Below are positions 8,089-16,050 of a stretch of DNA of 64,000 nt, one piece after another. The notes beneath the pieces were generated by a model. The model saw only the letters and a list, made by a program, of their open reading frames with translations, made no database searches and had not been told where the DNA came from. Positions within the stretch are counted from its first letter, which is position 1, and the number at the start of each line of letters is the position of its first letter. The DNA comes from Methylomonas paludis (GTDB lineage: Bacteria > Pseudomonadota > Gammaproteobacteria > Methylococcales > Methylomonadaceae). Location: contig NZ_CP073754.1 in NCBI RefSeq assembly GCF_018734325.1, positions 1,054,001-1,118,000 of the forward strand, read 5' to 3'. The translations under genes and the position numbers were made by a program.

Positions 8089-9063
8089 ATGCCCAAGCAT
8101 TTTTTAACGGATATCAACATCGGCACGTATAAGTGCTTCCAGGATTTTCAGGTTGGTGGCTTTAAACGCCTCAACCTGATTATCGGGAAAAACAATATTG
8201 GGAAAACCGCTTTGATGGAGGCGATTTTTATTAATGCTCATGCTAGTGAGATCAGATACGTGGTTAGCGCTATTATTGGCGTTAAATTTATGCGGGAAAA
8301 TTTGAATCTATTGGCAGGGAATACATTAGAAGATAGGCATATATTTTTGAGCCAATTTAAAAAAATCAGGCTTAAATCGAGTGTCGCTGAACTAGAGTTT
8401 GAAGTTTTAGATAACGATGGTATTAAACAATATCAATTTATAATCAATGAACTAGAGTCGGTCGTCAATGCAAATGAACTTAATATTGTAAATCGCGTTC
8501 ATCCTGCCAATATAGAATTCATTGATAATTTTGGTTGGTCGGATCGTGAATTAATTTTTGCATTTAATACCATCCAAACCCAGGATAAGGAACCTGAGCT
8601 AAATGCTTATATTCATGAATTTGACAATACTATCACTAGTTTTAAAGTGATAGGCAGCAAACCCCAGTGCGGGCTGCTTGAAAATGGGGGGACGGTGTAT
8701 CGGGATATTGTCGAATTCGGCGATGGTTTGAAACACTATATTTCCATTATTTGCGCCATGCACGCCTGCAAAGATGGCTATTTGTTTATAGATGAAATAG
8801 ATAACGGCATCTACTATGAGCATCTGGATCGCTTATGGGAACTGATATTTGATCTATCCAAAACTTGCAACTGCCAGGTGTTTGCCACTACCCATTCCAA
8901 AGAAATGCTGGAAGCCTACGCCAGAGTCGCACAAAAATTGCAGGATCAGGAGGTATCCCTCACCACACTGGTTAAAAATCGCCAAAATGAAATTAAAGCC
9001 TTGACGCTGGATTACTCAGGTTTAATCAACAGTGTGTTTGAACAAGGCCATGAGGTGCGTTAA
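8089..9063 (+). CDS. AAA15/OLD-type ATPase, first gene of an ATPase-TOPRIM pair
   Basis: An ABC/SMC-like ATPase of 324 residues. The Walker A motif is GKNNIGKT (33-40), the signature-like segment EFGDGLKHY precedes Walker B YLFIDEIDNG (about 240-250), and FATTHSKEM is the switch-histidine region. This layout is that of the AAA15/AAA21 ATPases found in OLD nucleases, PARIS AriA and related defence proteins. Unlike OLD or GajA, it lacks a fused TOPRIM domain; that domain is encoded by the next gene, joined by a TAATG overlap at 9061-9065, so the two are translated together. The start is ATG 8089 with AGGA about ten bases upstream. The codon use is AT-richer than the neighbours, consistent with transfer. 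A defence role is inferred. Confidence 0.85.
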   Translation: MPKHFLTDINIGTYKCFQDFQVGGFKRLNLIIGKNNIGKTALMEAIFINAHASEIRYVVSAIIGVKFMRENLNLLAGNTLEDRHIFLSQFKKIRLKSSVAELEFEVLDNDGIKQYQFIINELESVVNANELNIVNRVHPANIEFIDNFGWSDRELIFAFNTIQTQDKEPELNAYIHEFDNTITSFKVIGSKPQCGLLENGGTVYRDIVEFGDGLKHYISIICAMHACKDGYLFIDEIDNGIYYEHLDRLWELIFDLSKTCNCQVFATTHSKEMLEAYARVAQKLQDQEVSLTTLVKNRQNEIKALTLDYSGLINSVFEQGHEVR

Positions 9064-9626
9064 TGCGAGCAATTGCTATTCTGCATGAAGGAAAAAAGGA
9101 TAATTTAGAGCAGGTTTTACTTTTGCAATTGCTTCAGGAATTAAAGCTACCCTCAGAAAAATGTCAGCTTTATGCGATGGGTTCGAAAAGTAATTTTTTT
9201 AAGTCCGAGCATGTTAATTATCAGCGGTTGGGCGATCTGGTTAATGCCGATCAAGTCGATAAAATACTCTTCGTTTTGGATGCTGATGATGCTAAAAATG
9301 ACGTGAAATTTGGCGGATACGATAACACCTCAACACATATCCAGAGCATGATTAACACATTGGGTTGGCAGGCTATCAGCGATTTTTATATAGTCTGCAA
9401 TCCTGGTACCTCCTCGGGTTATCTTGAGTCCCTGGTGTTGGCTAGCCTGCCGGAGCATCAGCGACTATGTATCAACAACTTTTTGAGCTGTTCGGAGTTT
9501 CGGGCTAAAGACCATCACAAAGACATCTATAGAGTTATTTATGAAATTGCTTTTCCGCAAGCACCATGGAATTTTCAGCATCCCCATTTCCAACTACTCA
9601 AAGAAAAACTTCAGGCCTTATTTTGA
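9063..9626 (+). CDS. TOPRIM-like protein (DUF3226-type) coupled to the ATPase
   Basis: A protein of 187 residues. It begins with a beta-strand and HEGKKDN (Glu9), followed at about 70-77 by FVLDADDA, which gives the Glu and DxD of a TOPRIM fold; CNPGTSSGYLESLVLA resembles the conserved stretch of DUF3226. TOPRIM domains in OLD-like systems cut DNA or RNA when released by the partner ATPase. The start codon overlaps the stop of the ATPase gene, so the partner is clear. The pair is the split-gene arrangement also seen in PARIS (AriA/AriB), but I cannot say it is PARIS: AriB carries a DUF4435 domain and this protein looks different. Confidence 0.7.
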   Translation: MRAIAILHEGKKDNLEQVLLLQLLQELKLPSEKCQLYAMGSKSNFFKSEHVNYQRLGDLVNADQVDKILFVLDADDAKNDVKFGGYDNTSTHIQSMINTLGWQAISDFYIVCNPGTSSGYLESLVLASLPEHQRLCINNFLSCSEFRAKDHHKDIYRVIYEIAFPQAPWNFQHPHFQLLKEKLQALF

Positions 9627-9689
9627 AAATGGTGTGTCTGATTTTATCACTAGCCGATCTAGTAGTCGGCCAATCATATTTTGACGGCT

Positions 9690-9778
9690 AGCTTGTTGAT
9701 AGTCTCCGGCGCAGAGCAGGGGCCAAAAAACACTGCGCCGTCCAGCGCCATGCATTCCTCTTCCCGCTCATGCCCGAA
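9690..9778 (-). pseudogene. Fragment of a duplicated cupin (ChrR-like) gene
   Basis: About 90 bp encodes HEREEECMALDGAVFFG, closely similar to HALEEECMVLDGEVFLG in the second cupin of the intact gene at 10555-11370. After that point a loss of 4 bases relative to the intact copy shifts the frame, and the following bases match again (GGAGACTATCAA). It is a short frameshifted remnant next to the 3' end of the PaiB-like gene, probably left by a local duplication. Confidence 0.8.
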
Positions 9779-9785
9779 GGGGAAA

Positions 9786-10454
9786 TCAGGATAAGCTGGT
9801 ACCATCATTATCTTGCTGCTTGTCGATTCTTGAATTGACAAGCACCGCCATCTCAGCACTTTTCCCCTGCTCAATGGTATTGAGCGCCTGGGCAACGCTG
9901 ATCCGGTTTGGTAACGGTTGATTTTGACTGACCTTCCACTTGCCGGAAAGTTTGGTAATTGTAATTTCAATACCCACAATAGCTTCAATCAGCTTTTCGG
10001 TAAAATCATTAGGTGCGTCCGAAACAGCCCAAGGCTTGGATAAGGCGGCCTCGTTATGATTGGTTAATGCCTCAAGTTGCGTACGAATCCAGGCGGCATC
10101 ATCAACGATTCGCAAAGAACCGTAGGCATGAACTACGGTGTAGTTCCAAGTCGGAACGACCCTCCCGGTTTCATGTTTGGTTATATACCATGAGGGGCTG
10201 ATGTAAGCCTCCGGGCCATGAAAAATGGCCAATACTTGTTTGTCGGCTGCAAAATCACGCCAGACTGGATTTGAACGTGCAACATGGCCGCGTAAGACAC
10301 CATAAGGCAAAGCCGATGCCAAAAGATGCAACGGTATGTGATTTGCGTTAATACCATCGGAACCAACCGTTACCAGGGTCGCCAAAGGCCGGTTGCGCAT
10401 TAGTTCGTGCATGACTTCAACGTTAGGTTGATCAAACTGTGAGGGGATGTACAT
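9786..10454 (-). CDS. PaiB-family FMN-binding protein
   Basis: A protein of 222 residues of the PaiB family (named from Bacillus, FMN-binding split barrel). Diagnostic segments are MYIPSQFDQP at the start, HIPLHL, LRGHVARSNPVW, VLAIFHGPEAYISPSWY and VPTWNYTVVHAYG. The fold binds FMN; the original description as a transcriptional repressor of protease and sporulation genes in Bacillus is weakly founded for distant homologues. No signal peptide. It lies 100 bp downstream of the cupin gene on the same strand, but a long gap suggests separate transcription. The last 20 or so residues (DKQQDNDGTS) are low in conservation and adjoin the cupin fragment, so the 3' end may have been altered by that duplication. 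Confidence 0.85.
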   Translation of the reverse strand: MYIPSQFDQPNVEVMHELMRNRPLATLVTVGSDGINANHIPLHLLASALPYGVLRGHVARSNPVWRDFAADKQVLAIFHGPEAYISPSWYITKHETGRVVPTWNYTVVHAYGSLRIVDDAAWIRTQLEALTNHNEAALSKPWAVSDAPNDFTEKLIEAIVGIEITITKLSGKWKVSQNQPLPNRISVAQALNTIEQGKSAEMAVLVNSRIDKQQDNDGTSLS

Positions 10455-10554
10455 CCTACAACTGCCTGTTTCATTACGCGTTGGAATTTATCCATCCGTT
10501 TGCGGATGGCATTGGCCGAATGGGGCGCTTATTAGCTATCGTACCGGCTTAGTT

Positions 10555-11370
10555 TCAATCATCACAAGCCCCGCGCACGAATAGGGTTACGCCGACATCG
10601 CTATAAACTTCATCGTGCCAGGTGCCTGGTGTGGCTAATTGATAGTCTCCGGTGCAGAGCAGGGTGTCGCCCAGAAACACTTCGCCGTCCAGTACCATGC
10701 ATTCTTCTTCCAGGGCATGGCCGTGGCGGGGTAATTGCGCTCCGGCCTGCATCCGGTAAAAGTAGGAGCTTCTGGTGCCGTCGCCCCATAGTTTTTTTCG
10801 CATGATGCCGTTGCCGGCCGGCAGCCAGCCTTCATTGGCGTTAGCAAAAATGGTGTGGGATTGCTGTTTGCCAAACGGCAGCAAGCCGCCTACGGCTTCC
10901 AGTAACACAGCGGTTTTGTCGCCCAGCGAGGTGCCGCGCAGATAGGCCAAAGCCCCCCGACTGGAGTGTATGGCCGAATGGCGGCTGCCGGGCAGGGTAA
11001 CATGGTAATCCAGCGGGCCTAGCTGCAATTCGTCCATTTGCAAATCGCCCTTTAATACGATGCCTTCCTCCAGCCACTGGTGGCGGTGTGCTAACAAACT
11101 GCTGCCGGGGGCAAATTCAACTAATACTGAGCGGCCTTCCGGGCCGCTCCAGAGTTGCTTGACGCGAACTCCGGCGCTTACTGATTGCCATAGCCCTTTT
11201 CCGGCGCGAATCGTGAACAGATCGGCTTGTTTGGCTATGCTTTCCGCCACGCGGCCCAGCAGATCCTGACGCATAGCGGCATGCTGGGCGCTATTAATCT
11301 TGATCGGTGCCAGCGCTTCCAGAATTAAGCGATTGAGTTGGTCTTGTTCAGGCTGTTGTGAGTGATCCAT
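10555..11370 (-). CDS. Double-cupin ChrR-like partner of the ECF sigma factor
   Basis: A protein of 271 residues with two cupin domains. The first (about 85-150) has HRHQWLEEGIVLKG and a later LPGSRHS; the second (about 205-265) has HGHALEEECMVLDGEVFLGD and LATPGTWHDE. ChrR proteins bind and inhibit ECF sigma factors through an N-terminal zinc domain followed by a cupin. Here residues 1-60 (QLNRLILEALAPI...) are helical but have no His/Cys zinc cluster, so inhibition, if any, must work without zinc. It starts 17 bp after the sigma gene with GAGG eleven bases ahead of ATG 11370, so the two form an operon. The likely job is to sense an oxidant or metal and gate the sigma factor (inference). Confidence 0.75.
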   Translation of the reverse strand: MDHSQQPEQDQLNRLILEALAPIKINSAQHAAMRQDLLGRVAESIAKQADLFTIRAGKGLWQSVSAGVRVKQLWSGPEGRSVLVEFAPGSSLLAHRHQWLEEGIVLKGDLQMDELQLGPLDYHVTLPGSRHSAIHSSRGALAYLRGTSLGDKTAVLLEAVGGLLPFGKQQSHTIFANANEGWLPAGNGIMRKKLWGDGTRSSYFYRMQAGAQLPRHGHALEEECMVLDGEVFLGDTLLCTGDYQLATPGTWHDEVYSDVGVTLFVRGACDD

Positions 11371-11387
11371 AATGTAAGAATGCCTCG

Positions 11388-12002
11388 TTAGACGATACCG
11401 TCGGTTTCGATGAGGGAGTCACTCATCATGAGCTGCAAAGTCTGCAATGAGCGGCGAATATGCGACTTCACCGTACCCAGCGGCAAGCCGCTGCAGGCGG
11501 CAATCTGATCATGACTCAAGCCGCGAAAAAAAGCTAATGACACCAGTTGCCGGGGCAGCGGTTCCAGGCTGGCCAAAGCTGATTGCAATTGATGACCTTG
11601 TTCTATGGCTCCCAGTAAGTCTGGTGGTGCTTGGTCATCAGGTGCCGCGATTAGTTCCAGGGCTTCCATTTCCAGCTCGGACTCTTGAGTATCAATCTGG
11701 CGCAGTGCATCCAGCGCCCGGCTGCGGGCGATGGTCATCACCCAGGCTTTCACAGTGCCGCGTTCCGGATCAAAGCGCGGCGCCTGCCGCCAAACCTGCC
11801 AGAAAGTATCCTGAACCACTTCCTCGGCCAGAGTTGCCCGGATAGTGATGCGCAAAGCCAGGCCGTATACCTGGTCGGCCAGATTGTCATACAGTAAACC
11901 CAGGGCTATTTGGTCACCGTCAACCACGCCGGCCAGCCATTCCTGCAGCAAGCCTTCATTTTGGCCGTTATCCCTGGGCTTATCCTGGAGATTTTCTGTC
12001 AT
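11388..12002 (-). CDS. ECF-type RNA polymerase sigma factor
   Basis: An extracytoplasmic-function sigma factor, 204 residues from ATG 12002 (a TTG at 12035 would add 11 residues). Region 2 carries the recognisable DNLADQVYGLALRI, EEVVQDTFWQVWRQA and GTVKAWVMTIARSRALD; region 4 has LEPLPRQLVSLAFFRGLSHD and LPLGTVKSHIRRSLQTL, a helix-turn-helix. It resembles the RpoE/SigK-like group paired with ChrR-type cupin anti-sigma factors, which is what the next gene encodes. The regulon is unknown; the divergently placed PEP-CTERM gene at 12344 could be a target. ECF factors often activate their own promoter, which would lie in 12003-12343. Confidence 0.9.
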   Translation of the reverse strand: MTENLQDKPRDNGQNEGLLQEWLAGVVDGDQIALGLLYDNLADQVYGLALRITIRATLAEEVVQDTFWQVWRQAPRFDPERGTVKAWVMTIARSRALDALRQIDTQESELEMEALELIAAPDDQAPPDLLGAIEQGHQLQSALASLEPLPRQLVSLAFFRGLSHDQIAACSGLPLGTVKSHIRRSLQTLQLMMSDSLIETDGIV

Positions 12003-12343
12003 TTTGCGCCAACCATTATCCTTTCCATTTAACAAGTACGTTGAAAACGCCGATTTGGATGCTTAAGCCGGAAGCTTTGTTGCACCCACGGCGGGTTACG
12101 ATGCGCAGCAAGGTTTTTGCGTAATTTAAAATCAATGGCTTGCGCATCTACCCCGCGCTACGTTGAGTAGATACAAATTATTTTCGATAAAAATACATCC
12201 ATTCAGCCTAATGCTGCGTATTAGTTATTGCCAGCGAGTGGCGTATTGCAATTTCCAGCAGATGGGGCCGGTTTTCGAAGGTTTTCCGGCACCATTATTC
12301 CACTCGTTTGCTAATTCCATCAATCAGTTTAGAGGAACTTGAT
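12003..12343. other. Divergent promoter region, sigma factor / PEP-CTERM gene
   Basis: 340 bp with no gene. It contains repetitive intergenic DNA (GGTTACGATGCGCAGCAAGG and GCGCATCTACCCCGCGCTACG, 12090-12165) of the kind scattered in the window. Promoters for both flanking genes must lie here. The ribosome site AGAGGAACTTGAT at 12331-12343 decides the start of the PEP-CTERM gene. Confidence 0.5.
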
Positions 12344-13012
12344 ATGAAAAAAATAGCATTTGCCGCCCTATTAGGCAGTTGTTTAGTTCTACCGACCAGC
12401 GCGTTCTGCGCAGATTTCGATTTTAACGGCAATTTTGGCCACGATAACGATGTTCGGGAGTTTAGTTTTAGCCTGGGTGCTGCCGCTAATCTTACCCTGT
12501 TCACTTCGTCCTGGGTCAGCGGCAGGTTTGACCCGATTTTGACCCTATGGGACAGCGCCGGAAATCAGCTGTTTGAACAGGATGACGGTGGTTTGACCGG
12601 CACAGCGCTGTCAAACGGTACTGTTTACCAATACGGCGAATTCGATAATTTTTTGGTTGTTAATCTGGCAGCCGGCAATTATGTGGCCACGCTTACCCAG
12701 TACGATAATTTTTCGGCCACTAATCAACTCAGCGCTGGATTTTTGCGCGACTCCGAGCCGTTTTTTACCTCTGCTTTTGGGTGTACCAACGGCCAGTTTT
12801 GTGAAGGCTCTTTAGTCGATAGTCAAAATAATCCGATTCAACTCAATCGCAGCTCGGCTTGGGATATACATTTGCTGAATGTCGATAGCGCCGCATTAAT
12901 TGCCGTTCCGGTGCCGGAAATGCCGATCTCTATGTTGCTGGGCTTGGCCGCTATGGCTGGTTTGAGCCTTGCCAACACCAAACGTTTCAGTGCCAAACTA
13001 TACACAGCCTAG
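12344..13012 (+). CDS. Secreted PEP-CTERM protein, DVUA0089-like
   Basis: An exported protein of 222 residues. The start is ATG 12344, behind AGAGGAACTTGAT; it gives the signal peptide MKKIAFAALLGS...SAFCA. The body (FDFNGNFGHDNDVREFSFSL, SGRFDPILTLWDSAGN, LVVNLAAGNYVATLTQYDN) resembles the beta-sandwich of the DVUA0089 family. The C-terminus is VPVPEMPIS, a hydrophobic helix and NTKRFSAK, a PEP-CTERM sorting signal in which PEP is intact and the basic tail is longer than usual. Such proteins are processed by exosortase and attached to the surface or released with exopolysaccharide. No exosortase gene lies in the window. It is monocistronic, 130 bp before the DUF4331 gene. Confidence 0.8.
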   Translation: MKKIAFAALLGSCLVLPTSAFCADFDFNGNFGHDNDVREFSFSLGAAANLTLFTSSWVSGRFDPILTLWDSAGNQLFEQDDGGLTGTALSNGTVYQYGEFDNFLVVNLAAGNYVATLTQYDNFSATNQLSAGFLRDSEPFFTSAFGCTNGQFCEGSLVDSQNNPIQLNRSSAWDIHLLNVDSAALIAVPVPEMPISMLLGLAAMAGLSLANTKRFSAKLYTA

Positions 13013-13142
13013 CTCGCCAGGTATAGGGCTTTTGAAAAAAATATTGATATTTTCTGTTTGACTGCATCCAGTTCACACCTGATTACGTATTAACAATGCA
13101 GGCTTAAACACTGTACTTTTATTTAATTTGAGGAAACACACA

Positions 13143-14771
13143 ATGAAACCATTTTATATCCACACATTTAGGCCGTTAACGTTATGCATAGGCTTATTAC
13201 TAAGTCCGGCGGCTTTTCAGTTGGCCGATGCCGCCAATCACCGCGAAGCGCCGCTGACAGCCCTGGATAGCAAAGCCGATATTACCGACTGGTACGTTTT
13301 TGTCAGTTATGACGACCCCACTAAGCTGACCATGATCTTAAATGTTGATCCCTTGCTGGAACCCAGCAACGGGCCAAATTATTATCCGTTTGATCCGGAA
13401 ATACTTTATGAAATGAAAGTGGATAATGATTTTGATGCTCAGGAAGATGTGGTTTTACAATTCCGCTTCAAAACCGAATACCGTTTGGGTGATGTTTTTA
13501 CTGGTATTGTTGGTCAGGAAACCGGTAAATATGCGCCCGGTAATTCGCCGAACAAGGACAAGTTTCCTACCGGCACTCTGATAGTGCCGCCGGCTGTCAC
13601 CGCTTTGGATGGCCCCGGTTCCGAAGGTTTGGGCTTGCGTCAGAGCTACACGGTTAAGCTGATCAAAACCAAAGGTACTCATCAAGAAGTGATTGATCTT
13701 ACCAATAACCAAAAGCTTTACACGGTGCCGTCCAATGTCGGACCCCGCACCATGCCCAATTATCCTGAGCTGGCCAGCCAGGGTATTTATAATCTAAGAG
13801 GCGGCATCCAGGTTTTTGCCGGTACTGTCGATGATCCATTTTATATTGATTTGGGGGCCGCATTCGATACCTTTAATTTCCGTAACGGTGCTGCCGGAAC
13901 CGGCGTACCAGGGGTATTTACCGATGCGCAATATCATGCTGAAGGCAAAAACTTTGCCGCCGACGATGTGGCCGGCTTTAATGTAAATTCTATCGCTATC
14001 GAACTGCCCATCGCCTTGTTAACCAAAGACGGCAAACAACATGCCGCCGGCGAATCACTGGCTGTGCTGGGCACTTATGCCACTACTTCCAGACCCCGCA
14101 CCAAGGCCTACGCCGAACAGCCGGGCGGCAATCCTAAACTCGCCAACAGTTATGTGCAAATTCAGCGCATGGGTAATCCCTTGATCAATGAGCTGCTGAT
14201 AGGCACCGCCGACAAAGATAAATTCAGTATGAGTGAGCCGAAGCATGATGCGGTGTTTGCCAATTATTTACTGGATCCGTATTTGGCAAGAGTCTTTAAT
14301 TCTATTTACAACGGTGTTGTGCCTATTCCGCCGGCACCCAGACTGGATCTGGCGCCTTTGGTTTATTATGCTGCACCTATTTGCCCCGGCTGCTCAAAAG
14401 CTGAACAAGGTCCGGTGGCGGATTTATTAAGAATCAATACCGGTATTGCCCCCACGCCGGCTGATTCACGCAAACGTATGGCCTTTTTGGCGGGTGATTC
14501 AGCCGGGTTTCCTAATGGTCGCCGGGTTTCCGACGATGTGACCGATATTGCTGCGCAAGTGGTGAGCGGGGTTTTGAATCCCGCCTTTAATACCTTTCCC
14601 AACAACCGGATTGCGGATGGGGTGAACGCTAACGATAGAAGCTATCAGGAAACTTTTCCTTATGTCGCCTTTGCCAACAGCGGCCGACAAAGCCGGCATG
14701 TCGACCCGAATGAAGCCGGCTGTTACGATGCGGCCAATCTGAGCAAAACAGTCAATTGCCCAAGCAATTAA
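13143..14771 (+). CDS. Secreted DUF4331 protein
   Basis: An exported protein of 542 residues of the DUF4331 family. The start is ATG 13143, with GAGGAA ten bases upstream; a TTG at 13128 lies inside that ribosome site. It has a signal peptide ending around LADAA, then the family hallmark NHREAPLTALDSKADITDWY and FVSYDDPTKLTMILNVDPL. Later motifs are YPFDPEILYEMKVDNDFDAQED, GLRQSYTVKL, FAGTVDDPFYIDLGAAFDTF and a C-terminal NRIADGVNANDRSYQETFPYV. The function of the family is unknown. It is first in a same-strand row with a TPR protein and a HupE/UreJ-type membrane protein, a combination that argues for a shared task at the envelope. Confidence 0.9.
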   Translation: MKPFYIHTFRPLTLCIGLLLSPAAFQLADAANHREAPLTALDSKADITDWYVFVSYDDPTKLTMILNVDPLLEPSNGPNYYPFDPEILYEMKVDNDFDAQEDVVLQFRFKTEYRLGDVFTGIVGQETGKYAPGNSPNKDKFPTGTLIVPPAVTALDGPGSEGLGLRQSYTVKLIKTKGTHQEVIDLTNNQKLYTVPSNVGPRTMPNYPELASQGIYNLRGGIQVFAGTVDDPFYIDLGAAFDTFNFRNGAAGTGVPGVFTDAQYHAEGKNFAADDVAGFNVNSIAIELPIALLTKDGKQHAAGESLAVLGTYATTSRPRTKAYAEQPGGNPKLANSYVQIQRMGNPLINELLIGTADKDKFSMSEPKHDAVFANYLLDPYLARVFNSIYNGVVPIPPAPRLDLAPLVYYAAPICPGCSKAEQGPVADLLRINTGIAPTPADSRKRMAFLAGDSAGFPNGRRVSDDVTDIAAQVVSGVLNPAFNTFPNNRIADGVNANDRSYQETFPYVAFANSGRQSRHVDPNEAGCYDAANLSKTVNCPSN

Positions 14772-14780
14772 GCTGTGGAA

Positions 14781-14812
14781 TGACCCAGTGGCGGCTTGAT
14801 GCCGCTGGGTCA
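14781..14812 (+). terminator. Stem-loop after the DUF4331 gene
   Basis: TGACCCAGTGGCGGC and GCCGCTGGGTCA pair across a short loop, 9 bp after the DUF4331 stop codon and 60 bp before the TPR gene. No T-run follows, so it could be a partial terminator or an mRNA-stabilising element that lowers downstream expression. Confidence 0.5.
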
Positions 14813-14871
14813 ACTGCTAAACAGACTCAAACATAGATTATGCCTGATGTTAAAGGGCAAAGGAGTTATCC

Positions 14872-16050
14872 ATGAGGTATCTAATAAGACTGCTGTTGCT
14901 GGTTTACGCAACCATCCCGCAGCTTGGTCACGCATTAGCCTATTTGCCGCAGAGTGATGATCAGGTTTTGGAAACATTGCCGGTCAGGGATAAAAACTGG
15001 CTGGAAGTCAAAGCGCTGCGCGACAAAGTGGCGGCGGCGCCTAACGATTTGACGGCGGCGTTGCAACTGGTTAAACATTATATTGCCTTAGGTCGTGCTG
15101 AATCCGATCCCCGTTATTATGGTTATGCCGAAGCTGTGTTAAGCCCGTGGCTTAATGTGGCCTATCCCAATGCCGAGGTGCTGACCTTACGTGCCACGCT
15201 TTATCAAAATCGCCATGAATTCCCGGCAGCCCTGGATTATTTAAACCAGGCCCTAACCCGGCAACCCCGGCAGGCGCAAGCCTGGCTAACCAGAGCCATT
15301 ATTCAGGAAGTTCAAGGTCAGTATGGCGCAGCCTTAAAAAGTTGCATGCCTTTAGTTAAACTGGCATCGGCGCTGACAGCCAATGTCTGCATCAATTCCA
15401 CCCTCAGTCTGTCCGGGCAGATCGATACTGCTTACCGGCAGCTGGATCAGGCTTTACAGCTTGCAGCAGCCGAGCCGCTGGCCGACCGGCAATGGGCTTT
15501 AATTACCCTGGCTGAAATAGCGGAACGCAAGGGCGACCCAGTCGCGGCTGGGCAACACTACCGTCAGGCTTTGCAAATAGCCCAGCGTAACGGTTATTTA
15601 CTGGCAACCTATGCCGATTTTTTACTGGATCATCAACACTATGCGCAAGTCGTGGCGTTGCTGAACAATGATATTCGTGCCGACACCTTGTTGTTACGTT
15701 TAACCCTGGCAGAGCAGGCCTTGGGCCTGCCTGAGGCCAATCAACATATCGAGATGCTCAAAGCCCGCTTCGCGGCAAGCCGGATGCGCGGCGATAGCGT
15801 ACATCAGGGCGATGAAGCGCGTTTTATGCTGCATGTCTTGCATACACCCGGCCCGGCGCTGGCCTTAGCCTTATCGAACTGGGCGGTGCAGCGCGAACCG
15901 CGCGATACCCGGATTGTGCTGGAAGCGGCACTCGCCGCCGGTCGGATAGATACGTCGGTTCAGCCCACCCTGGCATTTCTGGCCCAGTCCGGTTTGCAGG
16001 ATGCCCGGTTACAGCCCTTAATCGCCCGCTGTCAGGGAGATCAGTCATGA
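14872..16050 (+). CDS. Exported TPR-repeat protein
   Basis: A protein of 392 residues with a signal peptide (MRYLIRLLLLVYATIPQLGHA) and tetratricopeptide-like helices. Repeats can be seen as AEVLTLRATLYQNRHEFPAALDYL (about 103-126), QAWLTRAIIQEVQGQYGAAL (about 140-160) and WALITLAEIAERKGDPVAAGQHYRQAL (about 208-235), with weaker ones after that. It starts at ATG 14872 behind AAAGGAG. Its stop overlaps the start of the HupE-like gene (ATGA at 16047-16050), so the two are coupled. TPR proteins are scaffolds; the partners are probably the DUF4331 and HupE-like products (inference from order). Confidence 0.8.
   Translation: MRYLIRLLLLVYATIPQLGHALAYLPQSDDQVLETLPVRDKNWLEVKALRDKVAAAPNDLTAALQLVKHYIALGRAESDPRYYGYAEAVLSPWLNVAYPNAEVLTLRATLYQNRHEFPAALDYLNQALTRQPRQAQAWLTRAIIQEVQGQYGAALKSCMPLVKLASALTANVCINSTLSLSGQIDTAYRQLDQALQLAAAEPLADRQWALITLAEIAERKGDPVAAGQHYRQALQIAQRNGYLLATYADFLLDHQHYAQVVALLNNDIRADTLLLRLTLAEQALGLPEANQHIEMLKARFAASRMRGDSVHQGDEARFMLHVLHTPGPALALALSNWAVQREPRDTRIVLEAALAAGRIDTSVQPTLAFLAQSGLQDARLQPLIARCQGDQS

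Noticed and set aside
7926-8126. 66-codon minus frame overlapping the ATPase start
   Set aside because: No ribosome site, no family, overlaps a good gene.
8089-9626. Identification of the ATPase/TOPRIM pair as PARIS or Gabija
   Set aside because: It lacks the helicase of Gabija, and the TOPRIM protein does not look like the DUF4435 AriB of PARIS; only the general class is supported.
9674-9988. A 104-codon minus-strand frame overlapping the PaiB-like gene
   Set aside because: Only its last part resembles a cupin and it shifts frame; the upstream part is an alternative reading of the PaiB-like gene. I kept only the cupin fragment.
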